Positions 1-8,408 of a DNA stretch of 64,000 bases are shown here, piece by piece (the first letter of the stretch is position 1; every line of letters starts with the position of its first letter). The position numbers and the translations under genes were made by a program. This DNA comes from Rhodanobacter humi (GTDB lineage: Bacteria; Pseudomonadota; Gammaproteobacteria; Xanthomonadales; Rhodanobacteraceae), in contig NZ_JBGBPY010000001.1 of the NCBI RefSeq assembly GCF_041107455.1, positions 2,542,001-2,606,000 on the forward strand. Reading direction: 5' to 3'. Under the pieces are notes generated by a model. That model was not told where the DNA came from, made no database searches, and was given only the letters and a program-made list of their open reading frames with translations.

Positions 1-127
1 CTTCCAGCGCCTTGGCGCCGGTGCCCACGACTTCGCCGTTGATGGTGACGCGGCCGGCGATCAGCCATTCGTCCGCTTCGCGGCGCGAGCACAGGCCGGC
101 TTCGCTGATGTACTTGTTGACGCGCAT
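1..127 (-). CDS. rluF: 23S rRNA pseudouridine synthase, RluF-like, N-terminal part only
   Basis: The first 42 residues of a minus-strand gene that leaves the window at base 1. The peptide begins MRVNKYISEAGLCSRREADE, the start of the S4 RNA-binding domain of RsuA/RluB/RluF-type synthases; the opening MRVNKYIS fits RluF best. RluF converts U2604 of 23S rRNA to pseudouridine. The catalytic domain lies outside the window, so assignment within the family is tentative. The start is the ATG at 127, just before a REP element. Confidence 0.7.
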   Translation of the reverse strand, partial: MRVNKYISEAGLCSRREADEWLIAGRVTINGEVVGTGAKALE

Positions 128-140
128 TTTCGAATCTCGA

Positions 141-215
141 TGTAGGAGCGCACCCTGTGCGCGAGCTTTTCCAGGTGTCAGCCAGGAGCATCGCGCACAG
201 GGTGCGCTCCTACAG
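141..215. repeat. GTAG-headed REP inverted pair (family 1)
   Basis: Two inverted copies of a GTAGGAGCGCACCCTGTGCG unit around a short loop. Near-identical copies occur at 15052-15130 and 34701-34777. The conserved GTAG before a GC-rich hairpin is the hallmark of REPs mobilised by RAYT transposases. It lies between the rluF-like start and the yadH stop and could fold in either transcript. Confidence 0.85.
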
Positions 216-221
216 GTATGG

Positions 222-1001
222 TCATGACCGCAGCCCCACGCCGCGCTTCAGCAACTGCAGCGCGAACGCGGCGAGCGCCACCACGAAGCCCAGCATCACC
301 ACGAACGCCACGCCCACGTGTACGTCGCTGATGCCGAGCACGCCGTAGCGGAACGCATTGACCATGTACAGGATGGGGTTGATCCGCGAGATCGCCTGCC
401 ACGGCTCGCCCAGCATCTGGATCGAATAGAACACGCCGCCGAGGTAGGTGAGCGGGGTGAGGATGAAGGTGGGCACCAGCGCGATGTCGTCGAACTTCTT
501 CGCGTACACCGCGTTGACGAAGCCGGCCAGCGAGAAGATCACCGCGCCCAGCAGCACCGAGGCGAAGGTGATGATCGGGTGCGCGATGTGCAGCGAGGTG
601 AAGAACAGCGCGATGCCGAGCACCAGCACGCCCACCGCGAGGCCGCGCGCCACCGCGCCGGTCACGTAGCCGGTGAGGATCACCCAGTTCGGCATCGGCG
701 ACACCAGCATCTCCTCCACCGCACGGCTGAACTTGGCGCCGAAGAACGAGCTGGAGATGTTGCCGTAGCTGTTCGTGATGATGCTCATCATCACCAGCCC
801 CGGCACGATGTACTGCATGTAGGTGTAGCCGCCCTGGATCGTGCCGATGCGGCTGCCGATCAGCTTGCCGAAGATCACGAAGTACAGCGTCATGGTAATC
901 GCGGGCGGGATCAGCGTCTGCGTCCAGATGCGCAGGATGCGCACGATCTCGCGGCGCACGATGGTGTTGAGGGCGACCAGGTTGGCGGCGGTGTTGCTCA
1001 T
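222..1001 (-). CDS. yadH: ABC-2 type exporter permease, YadH-like
   Basis: A 259-residue integral membrane permease of the ABC-2 family with about six hydrophobic helices. It resembles E. coli YadH closely from memory: the IWTQTLIPPAITMTLYFVIF stretch after a short cytoplasmic N-terminus, the central SPMPNWVILTGYVTG loop and the C-terminal RGVGLRS. It pairs with the ATPase encoded just upstream (1160-2113). The natural substrate of YadGH is not established. The ATG at 1001 is chosen because the frame upstream runs through a low-complexity repeat. The 158-bp gap between the two transporter genes is filled by that repeat. Confidence 0.9.
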   Translation of the reverse strand: MSNTAANLVALNTIVRREIVRILRIWTQTLIPPAITMTLYFVIFGKLIGSRIGTIQGGYTYMQYIVPGLVMMSIITNSYGNISSSFFGAKFSRAVEEMLVSPMPNWVILTGYVTGAVARGLAVGVLVLGIALFFTSLHIAHPIITFASVLLGAVIFSLAGFVNAVYAKKFDDIALVPTFILTPLTYLGGVFYSIQMLGEPWQAISRINPILYMVNAFRYGVLGISDVHVGVAFVVMLGFVVALAAFALQLLKRGVGLRS

Positions 1002-1017
1002 GCTTGTGCTCTTGGCT

Positions 1018-1151
1018 CCCTCTCCCCCGGCTGCGCCGGGGGAGAGGGTTGGGGTGAGGGGGGTCTTTGCTTGTGCTTTTCGCGGGGTGAAAGAGCGAAA
1101 AGCTGCCCCCTCACCCCAACCCTCTCCCCAACGGCGTTGGGGGAGAGGGGG
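1018..1151. repeat. inverted pair of CTCTCCCC-type repeats between yadG and yadH
   Basis: Two copies, at about 1018-1062 and 1106-1151, each a small hairpin (CTCTCCCCC...GGGGGAGAG) followed by a GGTTGGGGTGAGG tail, in opposite orientation. They can pair to form one long stem in the yadGH transcript. Related single copies lie at 49082-49128 and 52574-52620. Confidence 0.8.
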
Positions 1152-1159
1152 TATTCGCG

Positions 1160-2113
1160 TCACGCGGCTCGCACCTGCCCGTCGCGGCCTTGTTCCACCA
1201 GCCGCACGAACAGTTCCTCCAGCCGGTTGGTCTTGTTGCGCATCGAGGTCACCATGACGCCGTGCGCGGTGAGCGCCGCGAACAGCGAGTTGAGGTCGTG
1301 GGTGCGCGCCATCTCCGCCTCCAGCGTGTGCTCGTCCACGCGGCGCAGCGCCACGCCGGGCAGCGTGGGCAGGCCGTCCGGCATATGGGCCACGTCGAGC
1401 ACGAAGGCCTCCACGTCCAGCGTGGCGAGCAGGCGCTTCATGCTGGTGTTCTCGATGATCGTGCCGTGGTCGATGATCGCGATGTTGCGGCACAGCTGCT
1501 CGGCTTCCTCCAGGTAATGCGTGGTGAGGATCACCGTGGTGCCGGCCGCGTTGATGCCGCTGATGAAATGCCACATCGAGCGGCGGATCTCGATGTCCAC
1601 GCCGGCGGTGGGTTCGTCGAGGATCAGCAGCTTCGGCTCGTTCATCATCGCGCGGGCGATCATCAGGCGTCGCTTCATGCCGCCGGAGAGCATGCGCGCC
1701 TGGTGCTGCGCCTTGTCCCACAGGCGCAGTTCCTTCAGGTATTTCTCCGCGCGCTCGGCGGCGATCTTCCGCGGAATGCCGTAGAAGCCCGCCTCGTTGA
1801 CGCAAATGTCGAACGGCTTCTCGAACTGGTTGAAGTTGATCTCCTGCGGCACCAGGCCGATCAGCTTCATCGCCTCGTTGCGCTGCCGGTTCACCGACAC
1901 GCCGAACACCTGCGCGTCGCCGCCGCTGGAGTTCACCAGCGAGGAGAGGATGCCGATCAGGGTGGACTTGCCGGCGCCGTTGGGGCCGAGCAGGGCGAAG
2001 AAGTCGCCGGGCTGCACGGTCAGCGAGATGCCCTTGAGGGCCTCCACGCCGTTGCCGTAGGTCTTGCGCAGATTGTCGACGACGAGCGCGGGAACGGGGC
2101 TCATGGGCTGCAT
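1160..2113 (-). CDS. yadG: ABC exporter ATP-binding protein, YadG-like
   Basis: The ATPase partner of the adjacent YadH-like permease; about 317 residues. Motifs in order: Walker A GPNGAGKST, Q-loop region LVPQEINFN, signature LSGGMKRR, Walker B LLILDEPTAGVD and switch His in LTTHY. The C-terminal LSMRN/NRLEELFVRLV-like region is also typical of YadG. Two in-frame ATGs lie close together (2113 and 2104). The first is preferred because a GAGG sits about 13 bases upstream, but 2104 is possible. Transcription is divergent from the reductase at 2200. Confidence 0.9.
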   Translation of the reverse strand: MQPMSPVPALVVDNLRKTYGNGVEALKGISLTVQPGDFFALLGPNGAGKSTLIGILSSLVNSSGGDAQVFGVSVNRQRNEAMKLIGLVPQEINFNQFEKPFDICVNEAGFYGIPRKIAAERAEKYLKELRLWDKAQHQARMLSGGMKRRLMIARAMMNEPKLLILDEPTAGVDIEIRRSMWHFISGINAAGTTVILTTHYLEEAEQLCRNIAIIDHGTIIENTSMKRLLATLDVEAFVLDVAHMPDGLPTLPGVALRRVDEHTLEAEMARTHDLNSLFAALTAHGVMVTSMRNKTNRLEELFVRLVEQGRDGQVRAA

Positions 2114-2132
2114 CGGAAGGGGCGAGCCTCTT

Positions 2133-2138
2133 ATTATA
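2133..2138 (-). promoter_or_regulatory. candidate -10 box for yadGH
   Basis: The minus strand reads TATAAT here, a consensus -10 hexamer 20 bases upstream of the yadG start, in an otherwise G+C-rich gap. No convincing -35 hexamer was found at 16-18 bases, so this is only a candidate. Confidence 0.35.
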
Positions 2139-2199
2139 GCGGGCCAACCTACGCCGCCCGGCACCGCCGGACGCACGCACTGTTTCCGGAATCCGCTCC

Positions 2200-2946
2200 A
2201 TGGCCGACCATTTCCAGCTACGCCTCGTCGACAGCCGCATGCTGGCGCCCACCGTGCGCCACCTCGCGTTCGAACGCGTGGACGGCCAGCCGCTGGCCTT
2301 CGTGCCGGGGCAGTTCCTGCAGATCCACTTCCATTACGACGACGGCACGCCGACCAAGCGCAGCTACTCGGTCGGCACGGTGGGAGACGGCGCCTCGCCG
2401 GTGCAACGCGTCGAGATCGCGGTGAGCTACGTGGACGGCGGCGCGGCGACGAAGCTGCTCGGCGAGCTGCCGATCGGCGGAATCATCGACGCCAGCGGCC
2501 CCTACGGCCGTTTCTGCCTGCAGGCCGGCGACGTGCACCCGCGCTACCTGCTGCTCGCCACCGGCACCGGCGTCACCCCGTACCGCGCGATGCTGCCGCA
2601 GATCGAGCAGCTGCTGGCCAAGGGCGGCCGCGAAGTGGTGCTGCTGTACGGCGCGCGCAACGAGACCGAGCTGCTCTACGGCGAGGAATTCGAGGCTTTC
2701 GCCCGGAGCCACCCCGGCTTCACCTTCCACGGCTGCCTCAGCCGCCAGCCGCGCGCGGTGCCGCGCGCCTCCGACCGCAGCGGCCACGTACAGGCCGTGC
2801 TGGCCGAGCTTGCCCCGCACGAAGGCCGCGACATCGCCTACCTCTGCGGCAACCCCAACATGGTTGATGCCGCCTTCGCCGCGCTGAAGGAATGCGGCCT
2901 GCCGGTGCCGCAGATACGGCGGGAGAAGTACGTGTCGTCGCGGTAG
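2200..2946 (+). CDS. FAD/NAD(P)-dependent oxidoreductase, ferredoxin-NADP reductase family
   Basis: A 248-residue soluble flavoprotein of the FNR superfamily. The N-terminal FAD-binding barrel carries the RSYSVGT motif (family RxYS), followed by GPYGRF; the NAD(P) domain carries GTGVTPYRAM and LLYGARNETELLYGEEF, and the C-terminal half has YLCGNPNMV. It moves electrons between NAD(P)H and a ferredoxin, flavodoxin or similar acceptor; the partner cannot be told from sequence. The gene is monocistronic and divergent from yadG. It ends in YVSSR rather than the aromatic C-terminus of classical Fpr, so no symbol is given. Confidence 0.8.
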   Translation: MADHFQLRLVDSRMLAPTVRHLAFERVDGQPLAFVPGQFLQIHFHYDDGTPTKRSYSVGTVGDGASPVQRVEIAVSYVDGGAATKLLGELPIGGIIDASGPYGRFCLQAGDVHPRYLLLATGTGVTPYRAMLPQIEQLLAKGGREVVLLYGARNETELLYGEEFEAFARSHPGFTFHGCLSRQPRAVPRASDRSGHVQAVLAELAPHEGRDIAYLCGNPNMVDAAFAALKECGLPVPQIRREKYVSSR

Positions 2947-3126
2947 GCATGGTCGTGTCGGGGTGCCGAGCGTTTCCTGATGGCCGGACTGCCTTGCTCA
3001 TCGTGCATGGCCTGCGTGACCTTCAGGTTTGTTGCCCCGGCGTCGATAAGTCGCTGGCAGACGCAGACAGTGCTTTCACCGCCAATTCGCTATACAGGGT
3101 GGCCGCGAATCGGTCGCCGTCAAAAG

Positions 3127-3142
3127 TGTGATGTTCCTCACA
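3127..3142. promoter_or_regulatory. CRP/Clp-type binding site
   Basis: A perfect TGTGA-N6-TCACA palindrome, the core recognised by E. coli CRP and Xanthomonas Clp. Its centre is about 108 bp upstream of the fimbrial-like gene at 3243, in the 296-bp gap after the reductase gene. A partly degenerate copy sits upstream of the main pilin gene at 9098-9113. Confidence 0.7.
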
Positions 3143-3242
3143 TTTCCCGAGGTGGGGCCGACGAACGCCATCAAGTCCAAGGAGGAGGCGCCGATGGGCC
3201 TCCCAAGGCACGCAATTTCTCGCGTGCCAGGCGAGGTGGATC

Positions 3243-3605
3243 ATGCGCGCTCGGTATCGCTGGATGGTCGGTTCGCTCATGGCGCTGGCGATGTCGAGCG
3301 CGTGGGCGGCGGGTGCGGATGGGCGGATCACCTTCACAGGCGCAGTGGTGGAGCCGACCTGCACCATCGACTCGGCGCCGGTCGAATCGGTTGATGCGCA
3401 GCCGTGGCAGGCCGGGCAGGCACCAAGTCACCGATCCTGCGGCCGGACCGCGGTCGACCTCGGACGCAGCTATTCGCGCACGGTGGTTGCGCTTGATGCA
3501 GCAAGCGCCGCTGACGACCGCCTGCTCGCGTACTTCGTCAGTTATGCACCGCAGGCCGCCAAGGGTGGCACGGCGGCGAAGCTGGTGGTCCGTACCTACG
3601 ATTGA
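3243..3605 (+). CDS. small secreted type 1 fimbrial-like protein
   Basis: A 120-residue protein with a signal peptide (basic start, hydrophobic core, cleavage likely after AWA near residue 22). The mature N-terminus contains GRITFTGAVVEPTCTI, the opening strand of type 1 pilins with the first disulfide Cys; a second Cys follows in HRSCGR. The C-terminal strand expected to fit the usher/chaperone groove is weak (AKLVVRTYD), and the protein is shorter than the usual 160-180 residues. The start has a good ribosome site (GAGGTGG). It converges on the tip adhesin gene. It may be a minor subunit or a terminator pilin; the role is inferred. Confidence 0.65.
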   Translation: MRARYRWMVGSLMALAMSSAWAAGADGRITFTGAVVEPTCTIDSAPVESVDAQPWQAGQAPSHRSCGRTAVDLGRSYSRTVVALDAASAADDRLLAYFVSYAPQAAKGGTAAKLVVRTYD

Positions 3606-3685
3606 TGCGGTGCAGTCGACGGTCGATGCCTTGGGCAGCGTGTCTCAATGAAGCATCGTGATGGTTTACGGCTCGAGCGTGGTCT

Positions 3686-4795
3686 TCATTTGTAGGAGAC
3701 GATGAACGTGACCGTGGCGTTGACGCTGCCGCTACCGGTCGTTCCCGTAGCGTAGTACTGCGCGTAGTAGGGGATGGACAAGAGCCCGTTCGGCGTGGCG
3801 CCTATGGATTGGGCTGTGCCGAAACTCACGGCGGTCGTACCGTCACCCAGTAGCAACCGCACGCCGACATTGGACGCGTAACCGGCACCTTTGGGTGCGA
3901 TCACGCCAGGGTAGCTGCTGCCGTAGGGGTTGGTCGTATTCATGGTGATTGTGACTGACGCGCCGGCATAGCAGGTGAGGTTGATCTTGAATGCCGTGGT
4001 ACCGCTGGTGGCTCCACTGTTGGGCAGGGAGCTGGTGGTCACGGTCGGCAGTGTCACGGTGAGGTTTTGCGAGTCGGTGTTCACGCTGCACGCGCTCATG
4101 ATCACGGTGACCGGATTCAAAGTCAGCGATGCATAGGTGGATGAGCTGTTCGAATAGCCAGACGAATAGTTTTCGAACGTCAGCAGCTGGCTCGGTGAGG
4201 TGACAATGCCGGGTTGCATGGGCTGACCGGTTGCGATCAGTTGTGCCGTGAAGGTCGCTGGCGCGGTAGTTGTCCCCCAATTGATGGTATTCAGAGTGTC
4301 CCCGCTTCCAGTCAATTGGGTTGGCGAGTTGGTCAGCAGCAGCGCGACGCCTGAAAGATTGGTCGCGTATACCAATCCGCCATAAGCAGAGGTGGGCGTT
4401 ACCGAGGCCGCGAAGACGCCCTGTATGGAGATGCTCGGATAGTGCGTTGTGCACCCTAGCCACCAGCAGTACCACGCTAATGGGACGATGGGGCCAGTGG
4501 AACTGTTGAGGCGGAAGTATTGCCAAGGATTGTCGCTGCCGGACGACGGGCAATTGAAATTCATGCTGGCCGTCCCTGCACTGCCGAGTGGTGTTCCTGG
4601 TGCAACGCTGGGGTTCGTGATAGTGACGGCTGGGATTGAGAGAGTTGCCGGCGTCGCGTTGCATGGCATGGCCCATTGCTGGGCGTGAACCCGGGTCGAT
4701 GGGCAATAGAAGATCAGCACCAAGATGCATGCGCAGAACAGTCGTCCTGTCCTGGACGGCAGCAGACGAGCGACTTGTATGGAGCGGATGGACAT
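3686..4795 (-). CDS. fimbrial tip adhesin, two-domain
   Basis: A 369-residue exported protein, last gene of the chaperone-usher operon. A signal peptide ends near VHAQ (about residue 38). Residues 40-230 form a variable Cys-, Ser- and Thr-rich domain in the place of the receptor-binding lectin domain. The remainder, from LTLNPVTVIMSACSV, looks like a pilin domain and ends in a hydrophobic alternating strand (VNATVTFIVSYK) suited to donor-strand exchange. Its ATG overlaps the usher stop (ATGA). Base composition is visibly less G+C-rich than the neighbours, as often seen in diversifying adhesins. Ligand unknown. Confidence 0.8.
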   Translation of the reverse strand: MSIRSIQVARLLPSRTGRLFCACILVLIFYCPSTRVHAQQWAMPCNATPATLSIPAVTITNPSVAPGTPLGSAGTASMNFNCPSSGSDNPWQYFRLNSSTGPIVPLAWYCWWLGCTTHYPSISIQGVFAASVTPTSAYGGLVYATNLSGVALLLTNSPTQLTGSGDTLNTINWGTTTAPATFTAQLIATGQPMQPGIVTSPSQLLTFENYSSGYSNSSSTYASLTLNPVTVIMSACSVNTDSQNLTVTLPTVTTSSLPNSGATSGTTAFKINLTCYAGASVTITMNTTNPYGSSYPGVIAPKGAGYASNVGVRLLLGDGTTAVSFGTAQSIGATPNGLLSIPYYAQYYATGTTGSGSVNATVTFIVSYK

Positions 4796-7578
4796 CAGGA
4801 GCCCTTTTCGTTGTCGGCGCCTGCGTGTTGTGCGACGCAGACTGCATTCAGACTCTCGAAGTGGCTGGCGTGGCGATCAGTTTTGCCTAACTGCTCCGCC
4901 ACATAGGGGAACGAACAGGCTTGTGGCTTGTCGAGGTTGTCCTGCCAGCGAACGGTCAGGTTGCCGGACCGGCCAACGCCACGCACCAGGATCTGTCCCG
5001 CCTGGCCCACCACACCCAAAACTTTTCCTTTCTCGTTGGATACCTCTGCACCGAATGGTAGCGGCTCGCCATTCGGAGTGTGGGCTTGCACGATGATCGT
5101 GCGGCCGCTTTCGGTCTTGAACTTCACCATCACCACCGCCCCCGCGCGCGGTGCCACCTGGGCGCTGGTGTTGTCCAGTTGCACGTCCAGCGGCAGGCCG
5201 GTGGGATCGATCTCGATGGTGTTGAGCTGGTAGGGGGTGAGATAGGGCACCAGCGCGTAGCCGGCGTGATTCACGGTGACGCCGATCGCGTTGCCGATGC
5301 GCGCCCCGGCGGCGTCGGGCGCCTGCACGATGGCTATGGTGTCGCCCAGGCTCTGCCCGAAGCTGATCCCGCCGGGATACGCCACGATGCTGCCTGCCGC
5401 GCCCAGCGAAGCCTGCGAATATCCGCTGCCCGTGCCGAAACCGGCATTGAGCTCGATGTGGCTGCCGCGGTAGCCGGCGTTGGCGTTGGCGGTACTGCCG
5501 GCGGCGCCGTTGCTGCCGCTGTCGTGGGCCAGGGTGGCGCCGTAGCTGAAGCGGTTGTCGGCGCCGGCGGTGCCGCTCAGCGTGGCCTGCGCCTGGTTGC
5601 CGCCGACGCTGTCGTGGCTGAGGCCGGCGTTCAGGCTGGGGCTGTGCGGGCCGACACCCAGCGGGATGTTGAGGTTGAGCATGAAGCGGTTGTCGTTGCG
5701 GCCGAACAGGTCGCGCTCGCGACTGGCCGACACGGTGTAGCTCATGCGGCCCAACGAGTTGTTGTAGCCCATCTGGTACTGCGTATCGCGGCCCTGGCGG
5801 TTCCAGTAGTCGCGGGTCGAGCCGCTCACATACAGCGAGCCGCCATGCTTGCCCAGCGGCTGACTGAGGGTGAGGGTGAAGTTGTTGCGCTGGCGATCCA
5901 CCCCGGCCGGTGCGAACAGCTTGTTCGGGTCGAGGCCCGCCAAGGCCGCCTGCTGCTCGGGGGTGAGTAGACTGGAGACCGGCACGCCATTGATGGTCGG
6001 CGTCGGCGTCGGCCCGTTGGCGAACACCGGCAGGTTGCGCTGCGCGTAGTCGCGCGCGCGCATCGCGTCGCCCAGCGAGAGGTAGCCGCTGGTGGAGTAG
6101 CGGTAGGCGGCCACGGTGAGCGCGGTGCCGGTTTCCGCCAGGGTTTTGCTGTAGCTCAGCCGCACGCTCTGGCCGGACATCGTGTCCATGCCGGGGATCC
6201 GCGTGCGCGCCGTGGTCACGTCCAGGGCGAACGCGCCGTAGCGCGTGTTCAGCGCAGCGCCCGCCAGCAGCTCGCCATAACCCGTAGCGCCTGCGGCCCC
6301 GGCGTAGCCGGTCACGAGATTGGTGAAACCGTGCTGCACGGTGGCCTGCACCACGCCGGGCTTGTGCATGATCGTGGTCTCGCGCAACTGGCCCGCGGCC
6401 ACGCTGAAGCGCGTGGTGCCCGGGCGCAGCAGTTGCGGCACCGAGGCATACGGCACGGCGAAGCTGTGCACGCGGCCGCTGGCTTCGGTCACGCTCACTT
6501 CCAGGTCACCGCCATAGCCGGTGGCGTAGAGGTCGTTGATGGTGAACGGGCCGGGCGCCACCGTGGTCTGGTAGATCATCATGCCGTTCTGGCGCACCAC
6601 GACCTTGGCATTGCTCTCGGCCACGCCGCGCACCGTCGGCGCATAACCGCGCTGGGACTGCGGCAGCATGCGGTCGTCGGTGGCGAGCTGCACACCGCGC
6701 AGGCCGAAGCTGTCGAACACCTCGCCGCTGGTGAAGCTGTCGCCCACGGTGAGTTGGGCGTGCAATGTTGGGATGTCGCGCTGGGCGTAGGTGGCGATGT
6801 TCTGCCAGCGATGGCTGGCGCGCACATTGCCCGTGCCCGACTGCCAGTTCAGCGCGGAATCGTGGCGCAGGTGCCAGCGGCCCAGGTTCACTCCCGCGTC
6901 GAGACCCAGGTAGGACGAGGCCTGCGACTGTCCGCCGCTGTTCGTGCGATAGCTGTTGAAGCGGTAGTTGAGCAGGCCGGCATTGACGCCCGAGTCCCAG
7001 TACTTCGGGTCGACATAACCGCGCGCTTCGAGCCCCAGGTAGGCCTGCGGCACGCTGGCATTCAGGCGCAGGTCGGCCATGTCGAAATCGAGGCTGGCGC
7101 CGGGAATCAGTTTGCCAAACTCGACGCAGCCGGTGCCGCTGGCCAATGCGGCTTCCGTGTCGGTCGGCAGCTTGGCGGGATGCAGGCCCAGCCGGTCGAG
7201 CAGGTCCCGCGTCATGCAGGGTATGGCGCTGGCCTCTGGCGTGGGCGCGGCGAAGCGCACATTGCTGCGGCCGACCGCGCGGTCGTTGAGATAGATGTCG
7301 ACGCTGTAGTTGCCCGCGGGCACGAAGTTGCCGCGCTCGAAACGGGACAGGTCGGTGGTGTTCTGGCCGGCGCCCGAAAGCATGCTGCGATCGAAACTGG
7401 CGTCGATGGACGCTTCCGCGTTCGTGGCGCTGGCGTTCGCGCCGGGGCCGATCGCCGCCGCGATGGCGTGGCCGCCCCAGCCGCACAGGGCCAGCCCGAT
7501 CATGGCCGACAACAGCCGTTGGCGAGCACTGCGCTCGCCACGGCTTGCCATGCGGATGCTGGCCGCCACGGGATTCAC
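4795..7578 (-). CDS. outer membrane fimbrial usher
   Basis: A 927-residue FimD/PapC-type usher that secretes and assembles pilin subunits through the outer membrane. After a signal peptide (residues 1 to about 41) comes the N-terminal periplasmic domain (FERGNFVPAGNYSVDIYLND), then the beta-barrel with the plug region (GYAPTVRGVAESNAKVVVRQ, GPFTINDLYATGYGGDLEVSV), and C-terminal domains with the PRAGAVVMVKF and GQAGQILVRG segments. Length is normal for the family. Start and stop each overlap a neighbour by four bases, indicating coupled translation with chaperone and adhesin. Confidence 0.95.
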   Translation of the reverse strand: MNPVAASIRMASRGERSARQRLLSAMIGLALCGWGGHAIAAAIGPGANASATNAEASIDASFDRSMLSGAGQNTTDLSRFERGNFVPAGNYSVDIYLNDRAVGRSNVRFAAPTPEASAIPCMTRDLLDRLGLHPAKLPTDTEAALASGTGCVEFGKLIPGASLDFDMADLRLNASVPQAYLGLEARGYVDPKYWDSGVNAGLLNYRFNSYRTNSGGQSQASSYLGLDAGVNLGRWHLRHDSALNWQSGTGNVRASHRWQNIATYAQRDIPTLHAQLTVGDSFTSGEVFDSFGLRGVQLATDDRMLPQSQRGYAPTVRGVAESNAKVVVRQNGMMIYQTTVAPGPFTINDLYATGYGGDLEVSVTEASGRVHSFAVPYASVPQLLRPGTTRFSVAAGQLRETTIMHKPGVVQATVQHGFTNLVTGYAGAAGATGYGELLAGAALNTRYGAFALDVTTARTRIPGMDTMSGQSVRLSYSKTLAETGTALTVAAYRYSTSGYLSLGDAMRARDYAQRNLPVFANGPTPTPTINGVPVSSLLTPEQQAALAGLDPNKLFAPAGVDRQRNNFTLTLSQPLGKHGGSLYVSGSTRDYWNRQGRDTQYQMGYNNSLGRMSYTVSASRERDLFGRNDNRFMLNLNIPLGVGPHSPSLNAGLSHDSVGGNQAQATLSGTAGADNRFSYGATLAHDSGSNGAAGSTANANAGYRGSHIELNAGFGTGSGYSQASLGAAGSIVAYPGGISFGQSLGDTIAIVQAPDAAGARIGNAIGVTVNHAGYALVPYLTPYQLNTIEIDPTGLPLDVQLDNTSAQVAPRAGAVVMVKFKTESGRTIIVQAHTPNGEPLPFGAEVSNEKGKVLGVVGQAGQILVRGVGRSGNLTVRWQDNLDKPQACSFPYVAEQLGKTDRHASHFESLNAVCVAQHAGADNEKGS

Positions 7579-8318
7579 GGCGAGACCGTGCCCTTGAACG
7601 CGGTGCTGCCACCGAAATCGTTGATGACGGTGTAGTCGATGGCGCTGCCGGCGCTCGGTGCGCTGTGCAAGCCCTTCACCGTCAGGCGCAGCGAAGCCAT
7701 CGGCGCCACCATGCCGCCGTCGGCGGTGTAGCTGGAAGCGCCGACGTGCAGGGTGAGCTGGCTGATGGTGATGTAGTACGGCGTGGGGTTGCGCACTTCC
7801 AGCGCGTCGGCGGCGCCGTCGGTCATCGCCTTCCAGCCGAGCTGCTCACCCGCGGTGAGCGGATTGCCGGCCAGTTTGGCCGGGCGGAAAAACAGCTTCA
7901 GCCGCGAACGCACCGCGAACTGCAGCGTGTTCTGGCCCTCGCCCGGCTTGGTGCTGGGCTTGGGCGGAATCTCCAGCACGTTCAGCCAGTACAGCGACTC
8001 GCGATCGGTCGGCAAGGGCTGGCCGGTGTAGATGATGCGCAGGCTCTGGCCCTTGCCCGGATTCATGCGCGCCAGCGGTGGCGTGACCAGGAATGGCACC
8101 TTCGACGTGTCGGGGGTGGAGTCGGGGTCGCCGGCGTCGATCCAGGCCTCGACCAGCGCGGGCTGGGTGCCTTCGTTGGTGAGGCGCACCGTGGTCTCGC
8201 CCGCCGCGGCCGGAAACACCACGCGCGTGCCGGCGATCACCACGCTGGCGTGGGCTGGGTTGATGCTGGCGGCGAGCGCTATCAAGGCTGCGCCGGTGGC
8301 GCAAAGCAGGGTTTTCAT
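7575..8318 (-). CDS. periplasmic fimbrial chaperone
   Basis: A 247-residue PapD/FimC-type chaperone that caps pilin subunits in the periplasm by donating its G1 strand. A signal peptide ends at AHA (residue 24). Seen are the N-terminal SVVIAGTRVVFPAAAGETTVRLTN strand region, the PPLARMNPGKGQSLRIIYTG segment, the family SLYWLNVLEIPPKP motif and the RSRLKLFFRP strand. The stop overlaps the usher start (ATGA). It is separated from the upstream pilin gene by a strong hairpin. Confidence 0.95.
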   Translation of the reverse strand: MKTLLCATGAALIALAASINPAHASVVIAGTRVVFPAAAGETTVRLTNEGTQPALVEAWIDAGDPDSTPDTSKVPFLVTPPLARMNPGKGQSLRIIYTGQPLPTDRESLYWLNVLEIPPKPSTKPGEGQNTLQFAVRSRLKLFFRPAKLAGNPLTAGEQLGWKAMTDGAADALEVRNPTPYYITISQLTLHVGASSYTADGGMVAPMASLRLTVKGLHSAPSAGSAIDYTVINDFGGSTAFKGTVSP

Positions 8319-8366
8319 CGGGGTATTCCGTTCCGGACAGGGGTGCGGAGGACGGTATCAAAGACC

Positions 8367-8398
8367 GTGCTGCAGCCGGATGCTTCCGGCTGCAGCAC
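8367..8398 (-). other. intercistronic hairpin between pilin and chaperone genes
   Basis: A perfect 14-bp stem (GTGCTGCAGCCGGA and its complement) with a 4-base loop just after the pilin stop. On the minus strand it is followed only by GGTCTTTGAT, not a long T tract, so it looks like a partial terminator or 3' stabiliser that would raise pilin over chaperone/usher levels. Confidence 0.7.
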
Positions 8399-8408
8399 GC
8401 CGCGTTGC

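Noticed and set aside
222-2252. Single long frame joining the yadH permease to sequence upstream
   Set aside because: The frame runs through the inverted repeat and out of phase over yadG. The ATG at 1001 gives a normal YadH N-terminus, so no fusion protein is claimed.
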